Assembly: GCA_944990035.1 (NCBI GenBank)
Contig: CALYLX010000016.1
Location: 186,001 to 250,000 of the forward strand
Direction of reading: 5' to 3'
DNA: 64,000 nt
From: Clitopilus passeckerianus
Lineage: Eukaryota > Basidiomycota > Agaricomycetes > Agaricales > Entolomataceae
Part shown: positions 22,101 through 33,299 of the stretch, piece after piece
How the letters are laid out: the number at the start of each line of letters is the position of its first letter
Numbering within the stretch: position 1 is the first letter of the stretch
Notes under the pieces: model-generated
Told to the model about the DNA's origin: nothing
What the model saw: only the letters and a program-made list of their open reading frames with translations
Database searches by the model: none
Made by a program: the position numbers and the translations under genes

Positions 22101-24640
22101 GTTTGTGCTTCGGCAAACATAACCGATTCGCTCCGGTCTAGGCCTTCATCAAACCGATCGTATTGTTACACTTACTTGAGCTAGTACTTACATGATAGAC
22201 ATGAGGCTTCTCTTCCACCCTACACTGTCGCTTCGATCAACCAGTTCTATTAAATCCCACCTGGAACTCAACTTGTCACCACAAGCGGATGTGTATGTTA
22301 GGGGATAAATATCTGCTGTCGTACCCACTGAAGGCATATCTAAGGACATAGCCAATACAACTGTCAGACAGGGCAGAGATTTACTGCTAAACAGTTTTTC
22401 GATGGTGCATAATTTCAATGAATATTCACAGCAATTGATGTGATGATTGATCTGTTTAAGCGATGACGGTCAGTCATGATTGTAGACGAGAATAATGAAA
22501 TGCTCATGTGGTTGAGCATGGGAACGTCCAGCATATATATTGAGGCAGCATGCGAATTCGGAGAGGCGACCCCGTAAATTTCACTCTTCACTAACTAAAT
22601 TGCAGGGGGGAAGGAATGTACGTTTCAAGTTTCAAGAGCGACGGAAAAATATTTCTTGCCAGCCACGGGCCCTCGGTGTGGGAGAAGCTTGAATGCAATG
22701 AAAATCCAACGGTGATGGAGAGTAACGCGATCTCAACGTGACTTCCAAGTTGGAATCGCAATTTGCTTGTATCTTGAAGGCTTCAATTCTGGTTCATCAG
22801 TGTTGCGGGGCCAATCACTATTATGTTTGATATGATTTTCGCATGTACCGAGTCGGATAGTGACCGAAAAAAGCTTCCGTAAGAATGGTGAAGGAGATTT
22901 GAACATTGACATCACATGTAACCGTCAAACTATATCATACGCTCCATAGGTAAGGCTACTTTTTGTTGGCTACGGAGCTCTGCGATGTTTTAGAAACGCC
23001 GTCTCACCTGCCATCCCCCCTCCGACCATGAACAGATATTCTACGAAATTTCGCGCTTTGGATGAGAGGGCATGGCGGAGATTCAGATACAGTTACCTCT
23101 AAATCATTGATTGCTTTGGCGTTGCCGGGGATACATTTCCTTCTGTTGTAAATGGACGCCGATTATTGTGGGTCCAAGTGGAGCCATTCCATACTATGCT
23201 ATCTTTGCTCTGACCGTTGGCGCGAAAGGTCATATTCATGAGAGGGAATCTACCATAATCAGGATAAGATCAACTCGTGTATGCGATCGCACCAAATGTG
23301 GAATGCGATGATCAGGTCATCATGGATGATTTGGACGCCACCAAGATAAATATAAAAAAACGGAAGTGAATAGAAAGGGTCATACCTTGAAATAGCTATG
23401 CGCCTCACAGATAGACTTGAGGTGTTTCGACGAGAATCCGAAATCCCGTCATGTGCCTCTGTGTACGTTGCATTCGTAGACGACTACCAAAGACCAACGA
23501 GTATCCAGACTAAGATCCTGTGATCAAAAACTCCACCAAGAGCGTGGCCTGCAAGTTGAGGCACATGTGCAGAGTAAACACAGTGTGGAGACATGGTGGT
23601 GGGTCAAATTCAAATTGCACTACCACCAGAAGGAACTGAGCAGGCCCAGACCGTCGTTTGTGTGACAGAAGGAAACCTTCATCGTGTCTCTGGAAATCCC
23701 CATTCAAGGATCTTTGGGGCATTCGGTCAGCCGGCAGCGGAGATCTATGTACGAATCTAAATGAACAACGCTCACATTCGAAGCAACGCAAATCTCCATA
23801 GCCATTATCCTATTTGAGGACCTTGGTCCGCCGGGGTTTTACGGTGGCGTCGGGAAGTACTGGAAGTGACTGAGTTCGAGACTAAGAGAACCATCGACTG
23901 GTACAGCGAGTACCCCATGACCTGCGAGAAGATGTACCAGTAGATAATCAAACACCTGAACCCGTGTACTGGGCCTGTGTCATCTGCGAATCAATAAGGA
24001 ACCATGAGTGACGGACAGAACAGTTATCAGGAAGAAGCCAGGTTACTGAGATAAGTAGGCTCTGAAGAGATCTCCCCACAAGCATCCCTGAAGAGAGCTG
24101 ACTTCCGGACGTGCAACCAAACCAACTTCTTTCACAAGCCGACTCGTTAAGAACTTGCCTGTCAAAATCTACTCAGATTTGAATAAAAAGGGAAAGATTA
24201 ATGGGGAAAATCCTATTGAGTTCAACTGCTGGACAACGCACCAACGCCTCGAGCCATTAATGCCATAGACCAACAGCGGTGACTGCGCAGGATCCACTGA
24301 ATCGGATTCTTACCCATGATGGTGCAGACTGACTTAACTGTAAATATGGGCTTCTAGACTCCCTCCGTAGAAATCATTAGGCGAGAACCCTGTCAATACA
24401 GTGAAGATTGGCTAGAAGTCACCCGCAAAATTTGACATCTGGAGCCGCCTGCGAAGAAGTTGGGGGTCTAGGCTTCAGGGTAATGCAAATTCTTAGTACC
24501 TGATCACCTTCGCCTAGATATTTTTGTCCTTCACTTACATGTACACGAGATCGGCGGATTAAGCGCGTGTAGTCTAAGGTCGGCCTTGAGGGTATGCAGG
24601 TCTTTTCGGGAAATGAGGTGTCCGGTAGTTTTTTTGGTTG
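19174..24640. other. Gene-poor stretch, no supported gene except one orphan frame
   Basis: Only short open frames occur here, on both strands, with no domain, convincing splice structure or repeat family that I recognise. A minus-strand series of frames at 20486-19821 is mildly polar but could not be joined into a gene. The one longer frame (21136-21654) is listed separately. Confidence 0.4.
21136..21654 (+). CDS. Orphan open frame, 172 aa, unrecognised
   Basis: A single ATG-started frame, MAHNDGHGDCQEFSAGLTW.., runs 519 nt without a stop inside an otherwise gene-less region. The product would be basic and rich in Tyr, Leu, Arg and His, with no signal peptide or known motif seen by eye. There is no clear promoter or intron. 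It may be a relic of a transposon or a chance frame; I cannot assign a function. Confidence 0.2.
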   Translation: MAHNDGHGDCQEFSAGLTWSTLAAYYALFLGYRCRNPIEIAHWFGLLGSRNLTKHLRGYKRLWSFITSHRLSDQRSKYHYNLFLSFVNKIRLTDRGRAIYASGSLQALGYSLRAICIPNIRYALHHLGTDNHLCDATDITYLPPKQLIPNRWERHYGYIHAPCLLLRERVWH

Positions 24641-24653
24641 GGTGTCATTTCGT

Positions 24654-24727
24654 GGGTCGATGGCGTAGTTGGTTATCGCATCTGTCCAACAACGCAGAAA
24701 GTCCTCAGTTCGAGCCTGGGTCGACTC
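24654..24727 (+). tRNA. tRNA-Val(AAC)-like gene with an 8-nt anticodon loop
   Basis: A cloverleaf can be drawn. The 7-bp acceptor pairs GGGTCGA with TCGACTC (one G-T pair). The D arm has GGCGTAGTTGGTTATCGC (A-box). The anticodon stem is TCTGT/GCAGA. The T arm is CTCAG-TTCGAGC-CTGGG (B-box GTTCGAGCC). The anticodon region contains CCAACAAC, which fits Val AAC, but the loop is 8 nt rather than 7 and position 33 is C instead of U. Those changes suggest a decaying copy or a tRNA-derived repeat. No Pol III oligo-T run follows closely. Confidence 0.6.
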
Positions 24728-24804
24728 GATTATCTACTTACTTGAACGAGTGATGCTGAACCTAACCGGGCGCCATCATCCATCATGCTGAATTGCAAGT
24801 GCGA

Positions 24805-26780
24805 TTTGCCCTCCTCTTGTCGAATTCCCTCATCACCCAAGTTGTCGCGTCTTGGCCGATACCGTCTCCTTCAGAGCCTCCCCCGTCTTTTCAGCGACAA
24901 AAAACAATGCATTTAGGAGGATATAGAAAACGGGGAATCGGGCTTTGGTACTGTACTGGAGGACCGAGGATATCTGGAAACACGGCCACACACGAGTCAA
25001 GACCACTCCGAAAGACGTTCCCCAAATTCTGAGTTTTGACCAGCCGGTGAGCTCGATACGCCGCACAAGCACAAGCACAAGGAAAGCAGCAATGCCGAGA
25101 GAAATCCATGGTTAGTGAGAACACGTCAGTTTCTTCAGAGATTTTTGCATCTCTGACGATAGACTTTTCCAGAGTTCAAGCTTCAAGCTCTGAGGTCTTC
25201 AACGCCTTCTCGTACCTTCTTGATTCTTGTCATCGTCATCGAAGAAGATAGAGACACGAGAGGCTGGAATGAAGTTAGCTGGAGATGTAGAACGTGATGC
25301 AGTATGCGTAAGTTCATTATTTACAAGAATGAAGCTTGCCAGCCGATATCTGACGATTGACCTTCCAACTTTACATAGGTTACGAAAACTGGACATCATC
25401 AGCTTTCAAACTCTTTAAGCTAGATTGGAGAACGCCTATGGGTTCCCAACCGCCAAAGTCATTATGGAGGGAATTCGCAATAGTACGGAATGTCGTTCTA
25501 CTCCCGTTGTGGTTGTACATGCACAAGGCGATGTATCTTCTCCTTCGCTACAGGCCTAGCTCGCCAATCCTCGAGCTCCTTGCTTCCCACTTTCAAACGC
25601 AATGCCAACACCACACATACCAGCCATACGACGAACAGCTCCCAGACGCCGAGGTTATCGACCTGGCTTCCCCACCGCTGAATCTGGCGCATCGGAAGGC
25701 ACTAAGATGACAGCCCCCAGGCCTCAAGGTCCATCTAAAGCAAGCATCCATTTTGGAGTTCGTCGACTTCGTTCCCCAGATCTCACATTCCTGCAACCAT
25801 TGGCTCGTCCCACCCAGCTATCTTCTTCGCCAATTCTTCAACACCCGGGCTTTTAAGTGCTCCTTGCAGAAGGAAAGGTGGCGTGCTAGGGATCATTTAT
25901 CCTCTATACGTTACTCCAACTACGTTCAAGGTGATTATTCACTAGATTGAGCCACAGAAGCAGAGTTCTGACACCCCACCCTTCCAGGTCCCCTTCGCAA
26001 GAAACGGAATTTCAACCAGTCGCAGCGGAATATCATGCCTAATGCCTAATGAACTAACTCTCGTGTGGTTGCTGCTAAAGTCATGACACAGGACCTATAC
26101 ACGAGCCATAAACCCATTGTTGTCCATGCAGCCTTCATTATCCATCATCATCGTCATTCCCACTGACATCCAGAATTTGGGTTCCCTACGTCACGTTCCC
26201 TCCCACCTCCCCCGCGATTTTCGTGAATCATAGCTTCACGAGCATCAGCCAGCGCAACTGTACTGCAACCTACCCATACTAGACCGGGAAAGAAACGACG
26301 GCGTAGCACTTGCCAATGGGTGGACCGTTGGTATTGAGAGGCGGTGGAATTGACAGTCCTTAAGAACCGGCTACAGGGTGTCAAGGACTATCCTCTCCAA
26401 AGTTCATCGACTGCGTTACGTCAGGCCCCGTCTCATCCCTCCAAACTTTCCTGGCATGCCGTCACCCCACCACCTTGCCCTGCACGATGACGAAATCCTC
26501 AAACTCGTCGAACTCTGCTGCATACGATCATTTTTTGCGCCAGCCGACCACATGAGCCAGAATTGGCGCCACCAAACAGAGTTGTTGCTCGGGCGCGAGG
26601 AATTTGTTGGATGATCGTTTCGGACTCAAGGCGACCCGGAGGACGGCCATGCAGAGGGCGTGGAGGATGAGGAATAAAGACGAAGGGTTGTTATCCCGCA
26701 TTTGGCTTGGAGACGAAGTTGGCGATTCTGGCTTTGTTGGTTGTTCCCTCCAGGTCCCCAGGAGCCACTGCGTCCCCTTC
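24805..26780 (+). pseudogene. Degenerate F-box-like locus, duplicate 2
   Basis: Homologous to 4187-6105 in the same orientation, sharing for example ACGAAGGGTTGTTATCCCGC-like text near 26680, the AAGCACAAG..GGAAAGCAGCAAT block near 25070, and TTGACAGTCCTTAAGAACCG near 26350. Readable pieces are HHLALHDDEILKLVELC at about 26469-26519 and RIWLGDEVGDSGFV near 26700-26733; they lie in different frames. This copy retains longer frames than duplicate 1 (25357-25710 has 117 aa), but no intact gene can be spliced. F-box assignment is tentative. Confidence 0.5.
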
Positions 26781-27467
26781 AGCATTCCGCTCTGCACGGC
26801 TTTGACGAATCCTCCACCAATAACAGAATGTGGTTCATCCCAGGCCTCAGCTACACCCGATGTTGATTACAAGCACAAGGCTGCGCGGGACTGCGTCGTT
26901 GGTGGTTGGAGGAGCGCGAGTTAGGCCGGGGGTTCTACATTGCAGCTATCCCCAACTTCACCTGTTTTCGCACCCCTGACTTCTTACCTTCCTGTGTTGC
27001 TTACTCCACCCTTCACCACCTTACCTACCCCACCCGTATTTGAATGCTGTACGGGATTCCATGACAAGATTGTGGCGCACTTTCCGATTTATATTCGTTT
27101 TCTTCATCCTCGGAAACAACACCGAATTTTACGACACTCCTTTACATATAACAAATTACATATTCTACGATATTATACAGTTCAAGATACCACATCTTCT
27201 GTTTAGAATTGATACCGTTTGATCGAATTAGTGCGGTACTAGTTTTGTTTGACTGGCTTTGTGCTCTGACTCTTTTTCTTCACCCATCGCCGCTTGCTCA
27301 TGGACGCACCGCTGCCATTCCAATCGATCAAAAGCATTCTGAGAGATATACAAGTCAGGGAATCGAGCCTTGGAACTAGAGGACATTTGGTCAGGTCGTA
27401 AGCATGGTACGTCGTGAGGAGCCGTTCGCATGTTGTACAACAAGCTGACGAGTACAGTCACGAATGA

Positions 27468-29560
27468 ATGGACACAAACTCTGCTGGTGGAATCTCGGAG
27501 AAAGCATTCCGAGGGTGGCTGCAAAGAAAGCTTGGTTATACTCTTCCGCCAGCCAGTGATCGTATACGAAGATTGTCCAAAATTGTGGGCACCTCGATCG
27601 AGTCTGTTTCTGACATTTTTTTCAGGTTTTCGGGCATCTGCATCCCATGGACCTTTATCATCTCTCGTGTGCCACGGACATGCCGAGGGACATGTTCCTC
27701 CCTCCGAAGGTAGCCTGGCTATGGCAACTTGTTTTCAACCGCCACCCTGAGGTGCCCGCCAAGCCGTTGGGGATAGACTATCCTGCGTGGGCCTGTGTCC
27801 TGTTTAGTGTGTTCAACTGTGAAGTAGGTTTTCTTTTCTAAGATATTTAAAGTAAACCGTGCCTGATAATAGTTCAGGTATGCCGAGCTCGAGGTGTTCC
27901 TCCAAATTGGCTCCCAACGAGGCGGCTATGTCGGCAGTGTTCCAACAAAAAGTGAGCTTCTGCTACAAATAAGCTGAGTCTTCCCTCGATTCATGGACCT
28001 TTTAGAGATAACGAGGTGATGGATTGTGGCCCTGTTGCGCCAGGAGAGCCAGGAAATAGGAGTTGGACGTATGAAGTCGACGAGCGGAATTTCTGCACAG
28101 ATTTCTTACAAGTTTGGTTCAATACTCCCATACTACAAGATACGTTGAGTTTCAGGTCGACCTTTCCCCACTACGTTGGCTTCCACAGGTACGACAATTA
28201 CGTTAATGACTTCATGTTATGTAACTCGTACTGCAGTATTCGAATTACCACTTCCTCGCCATATCGCATACAATATGCAAGATTTCGCCGACCATATCTT
28301 CGCGTTTTTGCGATAAGACTACCAGGAAGGTCTGGCCAAAATGAAAGAAGATCCAACGGTCCAATTTGTTCTCAACTACTTCGTTCAGGTAAGGTCCTGA
28401 AGCACGAGATTTCTTCACGCCTGACTCTCCTATCCAGTATTATACCGTATGTCTCGGATGGACTCAATCGATAGCCGAGGTTGGGCGGGAGGAGGCTCGA
28501 CGCCAGAGGCAACGAATAGACTCCTGGTAAGCACATCTCAGCGTGAATACCCGGTGCATCCTGATCTCGTGGTGCATAGGGTTTCAACGAAAAACTGCCC
28601 ATGCTTATAATAAGTATGCTTGGAACTACCTCCTCGAGTCAATGGACCGATTCTGGGTTCTATCAAAGCTGGATAAACGACATCCGTTTTGTGATCTACG
28701 CCGAAGTAGGCTGAGTGGCTGGCCCTCCATACGGCATTTGTTGAACTAACGATTGCTCGCAGGATGGCAGGAGCATCTCCCGACTATATTGACCTACAGT
28801 ATCTAGTGGAGTGGACATGTAATATGAAAGAGACCGACGAGCTTGGTCGCCTGTTGACTCGCAAGGGGGAGATGGAAGAAATTCATGATATGTTCTACGA
28901 CAAGATGATTGATGAATACCTCAAACACCCCGAGGCGAAACTCCCAATCCCTGACTTGCCCACTCCAGCGGAAGTTCTTCTCTACGAACTCCGGGCCTTT
29001 GTCAGTATGGTTTGCGCAAATGAACCTGATTCCTACGATCCAGATGTGGACACAATTAACGACCACACCATGAAGTTCCGAGCCTGGTCGAGAAATGGAG
29101 ACCAGAGACAATGAACGACCTTGCCGAGATATCTCCAATGATCACGGGTCCCAAATGTATGGAGCGCTATCCAAAATTCAAAACGAACTCGGCTGCCGCA
29201 TTTTTTACTGTGTCGAGTGTCATGAAGGCGTTCCAATACTCCCAGGACTTATGGGCCCATCTTCACCCTGGCCCCAGACAGTGTTCTTCGGCTGGGAAAG
29301 CATGATAAAGCGTCTCAACGTCGACAAATGCTGTTTCCTGAAGCTGCCTCACCCCTTCAAAAGTTCATGAACGAGCATCCTATGCTTCGAAGTCTGCGAT
29401 CCGAATGTATCAACAAAATCCCGCTGTAATAGACCAGGAGGATATGGAGTGGCTACAGGGCCGAGAAGACTTCAGATTAGCTTGTCTGAACTCTCCAGAC
29501 ATCATGAGGTCCGGGATGGGGATGAAGGGGAAGGACTATGTTAGGACTTTATTTCAGGGT
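27468..29560 (+). pseudogene. F-box family copy (ii), best preserved, probably broken
   Basis: From 27634 the frame VFGHLHPMDLYHLSCATDM.. is a clear F-box of the Agaricomycete type, preceded by a TTTTTTTCAG acceptor. After an intron (about 27829-27893) comes VCRARGVPP..RRLCRQC, a zinc-binding-like CxxC segment that usually follows this F-box. A second intron then leads to a polar region. Later blocks (28764-29092, DELGRLLTRKGEMEEIHDMF, then TPAEVLLYELRAF) match copy (iii) on the minus strand. The C-terminal part shifts frame near 29095-29130, where a FYCVEC-like Cys pair appears. An in-frame stop occurs near 28315 unless an unseen intron removes it. Called a pseudogene; a functional gene with unusual splicing is possible. 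Confidence 0.5.
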
Positions 29561-30177
29561 GATTGAGCAGGTCGCTGATTGTTTTATGCTGTCAGATTCA
29601 GCATGTAATACTTTTCTAGGATGATCCTACTCACGCAGAATCCAAGTGGCGGAAGGTGCGCTTGTCGAGGTTACGAGATGGGACATACAGGTGTTCATGT
29701 AGTTTTCGTGTACGCAGTGTCATGACCATAGTCTTTAATTTCATCAATTCAAACTACATATAAGAAGTATGTTGTACAGGCAGTTTGTGTGAGATAGGTG
29801 GTATGAATCGATCTCCATTATCACTGAAGAGGTTGGTTAATCCTCCAGAAAAATGGTCGTCATATCAGACTTGGGCGTGGTTGGCACACCCCTTCTTATC
29901 ACTTCAAAGTTGGGATGCGCATGTGCGGCATCATTCGCAAAATCGACGAAATGAAAGATCTAAAGAATGAACAAGACCGATCAGCTTTACAGAATAACCA
30001 ACTGTTAGACGATAGACGGACACATTCACCCCACCACAAAGACATCGGTACTCCCATGAGCTCTGGACAGCTTAGACAGGTGAATCCAGCTTCTCGTAAC
30101 TCAATATCGTGGACTGTTGTGGTGATTGGATCCAGGTGAAGAGTTCAACAGTACGTGTAGTCACGTTGTAATATGCC

Positions 30178-31450
30178 CAGCAATTGGTGGAAAAAGGTGT
30201 TATAGTATTTGCGGCCTTTGTTGAGAATTATAATGTATCTTCAATGTGTAGCAACGTCAAATATGTATTATAACTGCTGCCTGTGAGCCTAAATTGGAGC
30301 TCTCCGCAGGGGTAAACCTATCATAATGCAGCCGAATGCTTGCAAATGCATTATAATGCATCGCGGGGGCAGGAATATGAACCGGACCGTACGATCCGAC
30401 CACCGAGAAATTCAAAACTTTGCAGTTTGCTTCTATTCATAATACGCTATCATGCGTTCCAGATTACCTCGAAACTGTATTATTGTAAGCTTTCTACGTC
30501 TTTAGAATGAGAACGGAGGCGCGGCACACTGGGATAGAATTGACCTCCCGCTTGATCGCAGATGCCGGACACAAGCCTATTGGCCGCACAATGAGGGGCT
30601 GAGCCTTGCCGCATGGCCAATCAGTAGAAAATGTCACTCCGGTGGACTCCGACGTCAGACGAAATCTCAATCGGATTGTATTGCCTATCCAGCTCTAAAT
30701 ATTCAATTTAGACCGACCGTATATCGGTATTATCCTCATATACCATATGTACACTGTCATTTAGCCCTTACCGCAGCCAAATCTGCGAATTTGAAAAAGT
30801 CAGACGATGCTCGAAAGATCGGTAGGGTTTTCTATACATTCTGTGGTCAAAGTAACCTTCGAAGCTGAACTTCACCATCCAAAAGACGGAAAATATTTCA
30901 AGGGCAGTTAATGGAGGTACTAATGCTACCCCCTACCTTTAATCATTACTTGTCGCTTTTCCGTATCCTCGTTGGCTGTGTGTGCGAATGAATGTAGTCA
31001 TTGTGCCGTAGGCAGTACGTTTCGAGTGTCCAAGAACAAATGTGATTTCCCCGCCGTTCCTACAGTAGCTATATGTAGAAATACGATCCCCTCGAGCGCT
31101 CGTAAGCCTTCAGTGTCTGAGACAGATCGCTCAGCCTCATGAACGAGGAATGAAAATAGGCAGAAAAAGTTGCAAGTATGGGGAATCGAACCCTCAAGCC
31201 CAAAAATGGTTTCCCGCGACAAAACCGTTAAGCCACAAGGCCTTTGTATGGTTCCTACTCAAATGTATTATGAGGATACGAGCGGTGCCGCTTGAGACGT
31301 GAATTATAATGGACTCAAAACCTGGCCATCGGCAATGTAATGCGTCGATTCCCTGATGCGCGGGAGTAACAGTCCTATGTGTATTATAATACAGAGCCTG
31401 ATTCAAGCTCAGCAGGCCATACTATAACGCCTTTTTCCACCAAATGCTGG
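30178..31450. mobile_element. Non-autonomous DNA transposon (MITE-like) with long inverted ends
   Basis: The left end CAGCAATTGGTGGAAAAAGG.TGTTATAGTAT and the reverse complement of the right end CAGCATTTGGTGGAAAAAGG.CGTTATAGTAT form an inverted repeat of about 31 bp with two mismatches. Weaker similarity extends outward for some 30 bp on each side (GTGTAG..TTGTAATA). Subterminal regions carry repeated ATTATAATG/TGTATTAT motifs on both sides. The interior (about 1.2 kb) has no transposase frame. An 8-bp candidate target duplication AAGAGTTC occurs at 30139-30146 and 31482-31489, but the exact ends are uncertain. Confidence 0.7.
31182..31235 (-). other. tRNA-like A-box/B-box module inside the MITE-like element
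   Basis: Read on minus, TGGCTTAACGG (A-box-like) is followed about 32 nt later by GGTTCGATTCC, a perfect B-box. The acceptor stem does not pair, so this is not an intact tRNA gene. It could be a decayed tRNA or a Pol III promoter of a SINE-like insertion. Confidence 0.4.
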
Positions 31451-31680
31451 ACGTATTACAAAACAGCTACACGGACTCCTCAAGAGTTCGCATGACTGCA
31501 GCACCAAGACATGCCACGCTCAATGAGTTCGTAGGTATGTACGAAGTCGTCCAGACAGTCGTCCTTTTGATGGTCGATGACCTCCTTCCACGTAATCATA
31601 TGTCGCCCTGAGTGGTTGTCTTCAGCGCAAGTGTTGCACCTGAACACGGTGAGTGGAGAATCCAGCCCCGCAGATGCGTA

Positions 31681-33281
31681 TTAAAGACACGATTGAGGAA
31701 TTTGTATCATTGGAGGTCTGGCTGCAAGGGATTCGATGGTCGGAAATGAATCATATCCTAGTGCGCGGAAGTGTCTCGTAAAAAAAGTGAAGTCCAGGTA
31801 TTCCCCTTCGGAGTCCCGGAGAGGTTCGTATGAGAAGATCAAGCTCCGGATAGGGTCGTACAGCAGGACTTCCAAGGAGGTGGGGAGAATAGAGGCGGTT
31901 ATGGCGTCTGAGACGGCGGTTGAATCGCGTTCTCTAAGCTGGTCTTGCACCTTTTCGTACATGACTTGGATATCTGATGCCGTGCCAATCAAACGTCATT
32001 CTTCCATTGCTAGAATTCTTTCGTGAGCAGCTACGGTTAGAATTGGTTCCAATTGGGGTAGAAAGGCCCTCCAGCCTGTGAGGCAGCATTAGATTGGGCG
32101 AATAAGGCGAAGAGAAACGGGAGCTCACGCTTTCTCAGCTTTCGCATTGAGTAGCCGAAACCGTGCGTCATAAAATTCCTCACCGTCCAGTCGAAGAGAA
32201 GCACAGTTTGACAATCCTCTTTATCGTACCCACGTACTACCAAACGCCGCTGAAGCCTGTAATTGAGTCGGACGTCGTGGATCTTGCGTACCGTTGAACG
32301 CATACCACTTTTTCATAATACTCGTCCGTTTCTCCTTCTGCACCGCAGCTCGGTCGCTCATTCTACCTTCCCATGCTATGCACAATTCTTCATGCTGTAT
32401 GAATGAGATCAGCGGGGTATTCAGTTTCGATACATAAGTTTCTGGACAAATACTGCACGTATCGACTGAGCAAATCCCTTCGTGTGTGGGTCCGTCCTGA
32501 GAATGTCCCGAAAAATTCTCTGAACTGAGGTGGGTCTGAGGTGACGTCCGTATGCTGCGAGTCGATCTCCAACGTCCTGCAAGGTGAATTGGCCTATCGA
32601 GGACTGGACCGTAAAATGTAGAGGGGTTATATCTTAACTATACACAATCTAATAAGGCACATACATTGATGCTTTGCGGTTTCGACTCGGAGGGAGTCTA
32701 GGTCATCTCCGTGCAAGTCACCGGAGTCTCGTTGCCCTCATATTTGAGAGGCATGTTGTTGCCGACAGCTAGAACACAGGAGTCCCTACGAGGTAGCGCT
32801 TGACTCTTGTGTTTACGCTATGTTGAAGGCGGCTTACTTGCTGGTAGTACAGAATATGCACAAACGCCGCCGCGAGAGGCAGTCCGGAACGGCTGGATGT
32901 GCACCGCAGAACCGTTGGTTCATTTAGAGCCTTACACGGTACCGAAATGATCATGTCTCACATCGTATCTATGGGGTCCGAATAACAACTCGCACCACCT
33001 CACGTGCGATAGACCTTCCGGGGCAGGGAGGGACATCTGTGTTCCGTTGGCAGGCAAGATCCCAGAGCCACGAGTTACTTCTTGATAGGATTTGGTTGAA
33101 TTGACGCCCGGACTTGCGCAGATTATACAGATCCACCGGATGTAGATAGTGTAGATAGCTTAGAACCTGGAAATAGATCGTCTGGAACTCCTCATAATGG
33201 GTACACGCAGGAGCTCACCTCGAGTAGGATATCCAGTGGCAGCAGAATGAGTGAGCTGAGGTTCTTGGGCGCTTTAAACAT
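31681..33281 (-). pseudogene. F-box family copy (iii), decayed
   Basis: On minus, an ATG at 33281 opens MFKAPKNLSSLILLPLDILLE. An intron (33218 to about 33167, GTGAGC..TTCCAG) splices exactly to VLSYLHYLHPVDLYNLRKSG.., completing a canonical F-box. The following NSWLWDLACQRNTDVPPCPG matches AWLWQLVFNRHPEVPAKPLG of copy (ii). After that the frame meets stops near 32967. The next recognisable pieces (RRRLCIFC, 32303-32130 RLVVRGYDKED.., 31992-31681 PTSLEVLLYDPIRSL) are in different frames. The gene is therefore broken after the F-box. Confidence 0.6.
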
Positions 33282-33299
33282 CGAACCTTGCCTCAGGGA

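Noticed and set aside
27040..27222. Short frame near 27.1 kb
   Set aside because: AT-rich, hydrophobic by composition only, no homologous pattern.
31160..31250. Functional tRNA gene on minus
   Set aside because: A and B boxes are present but the acceptor and anticodon stems do not pair.
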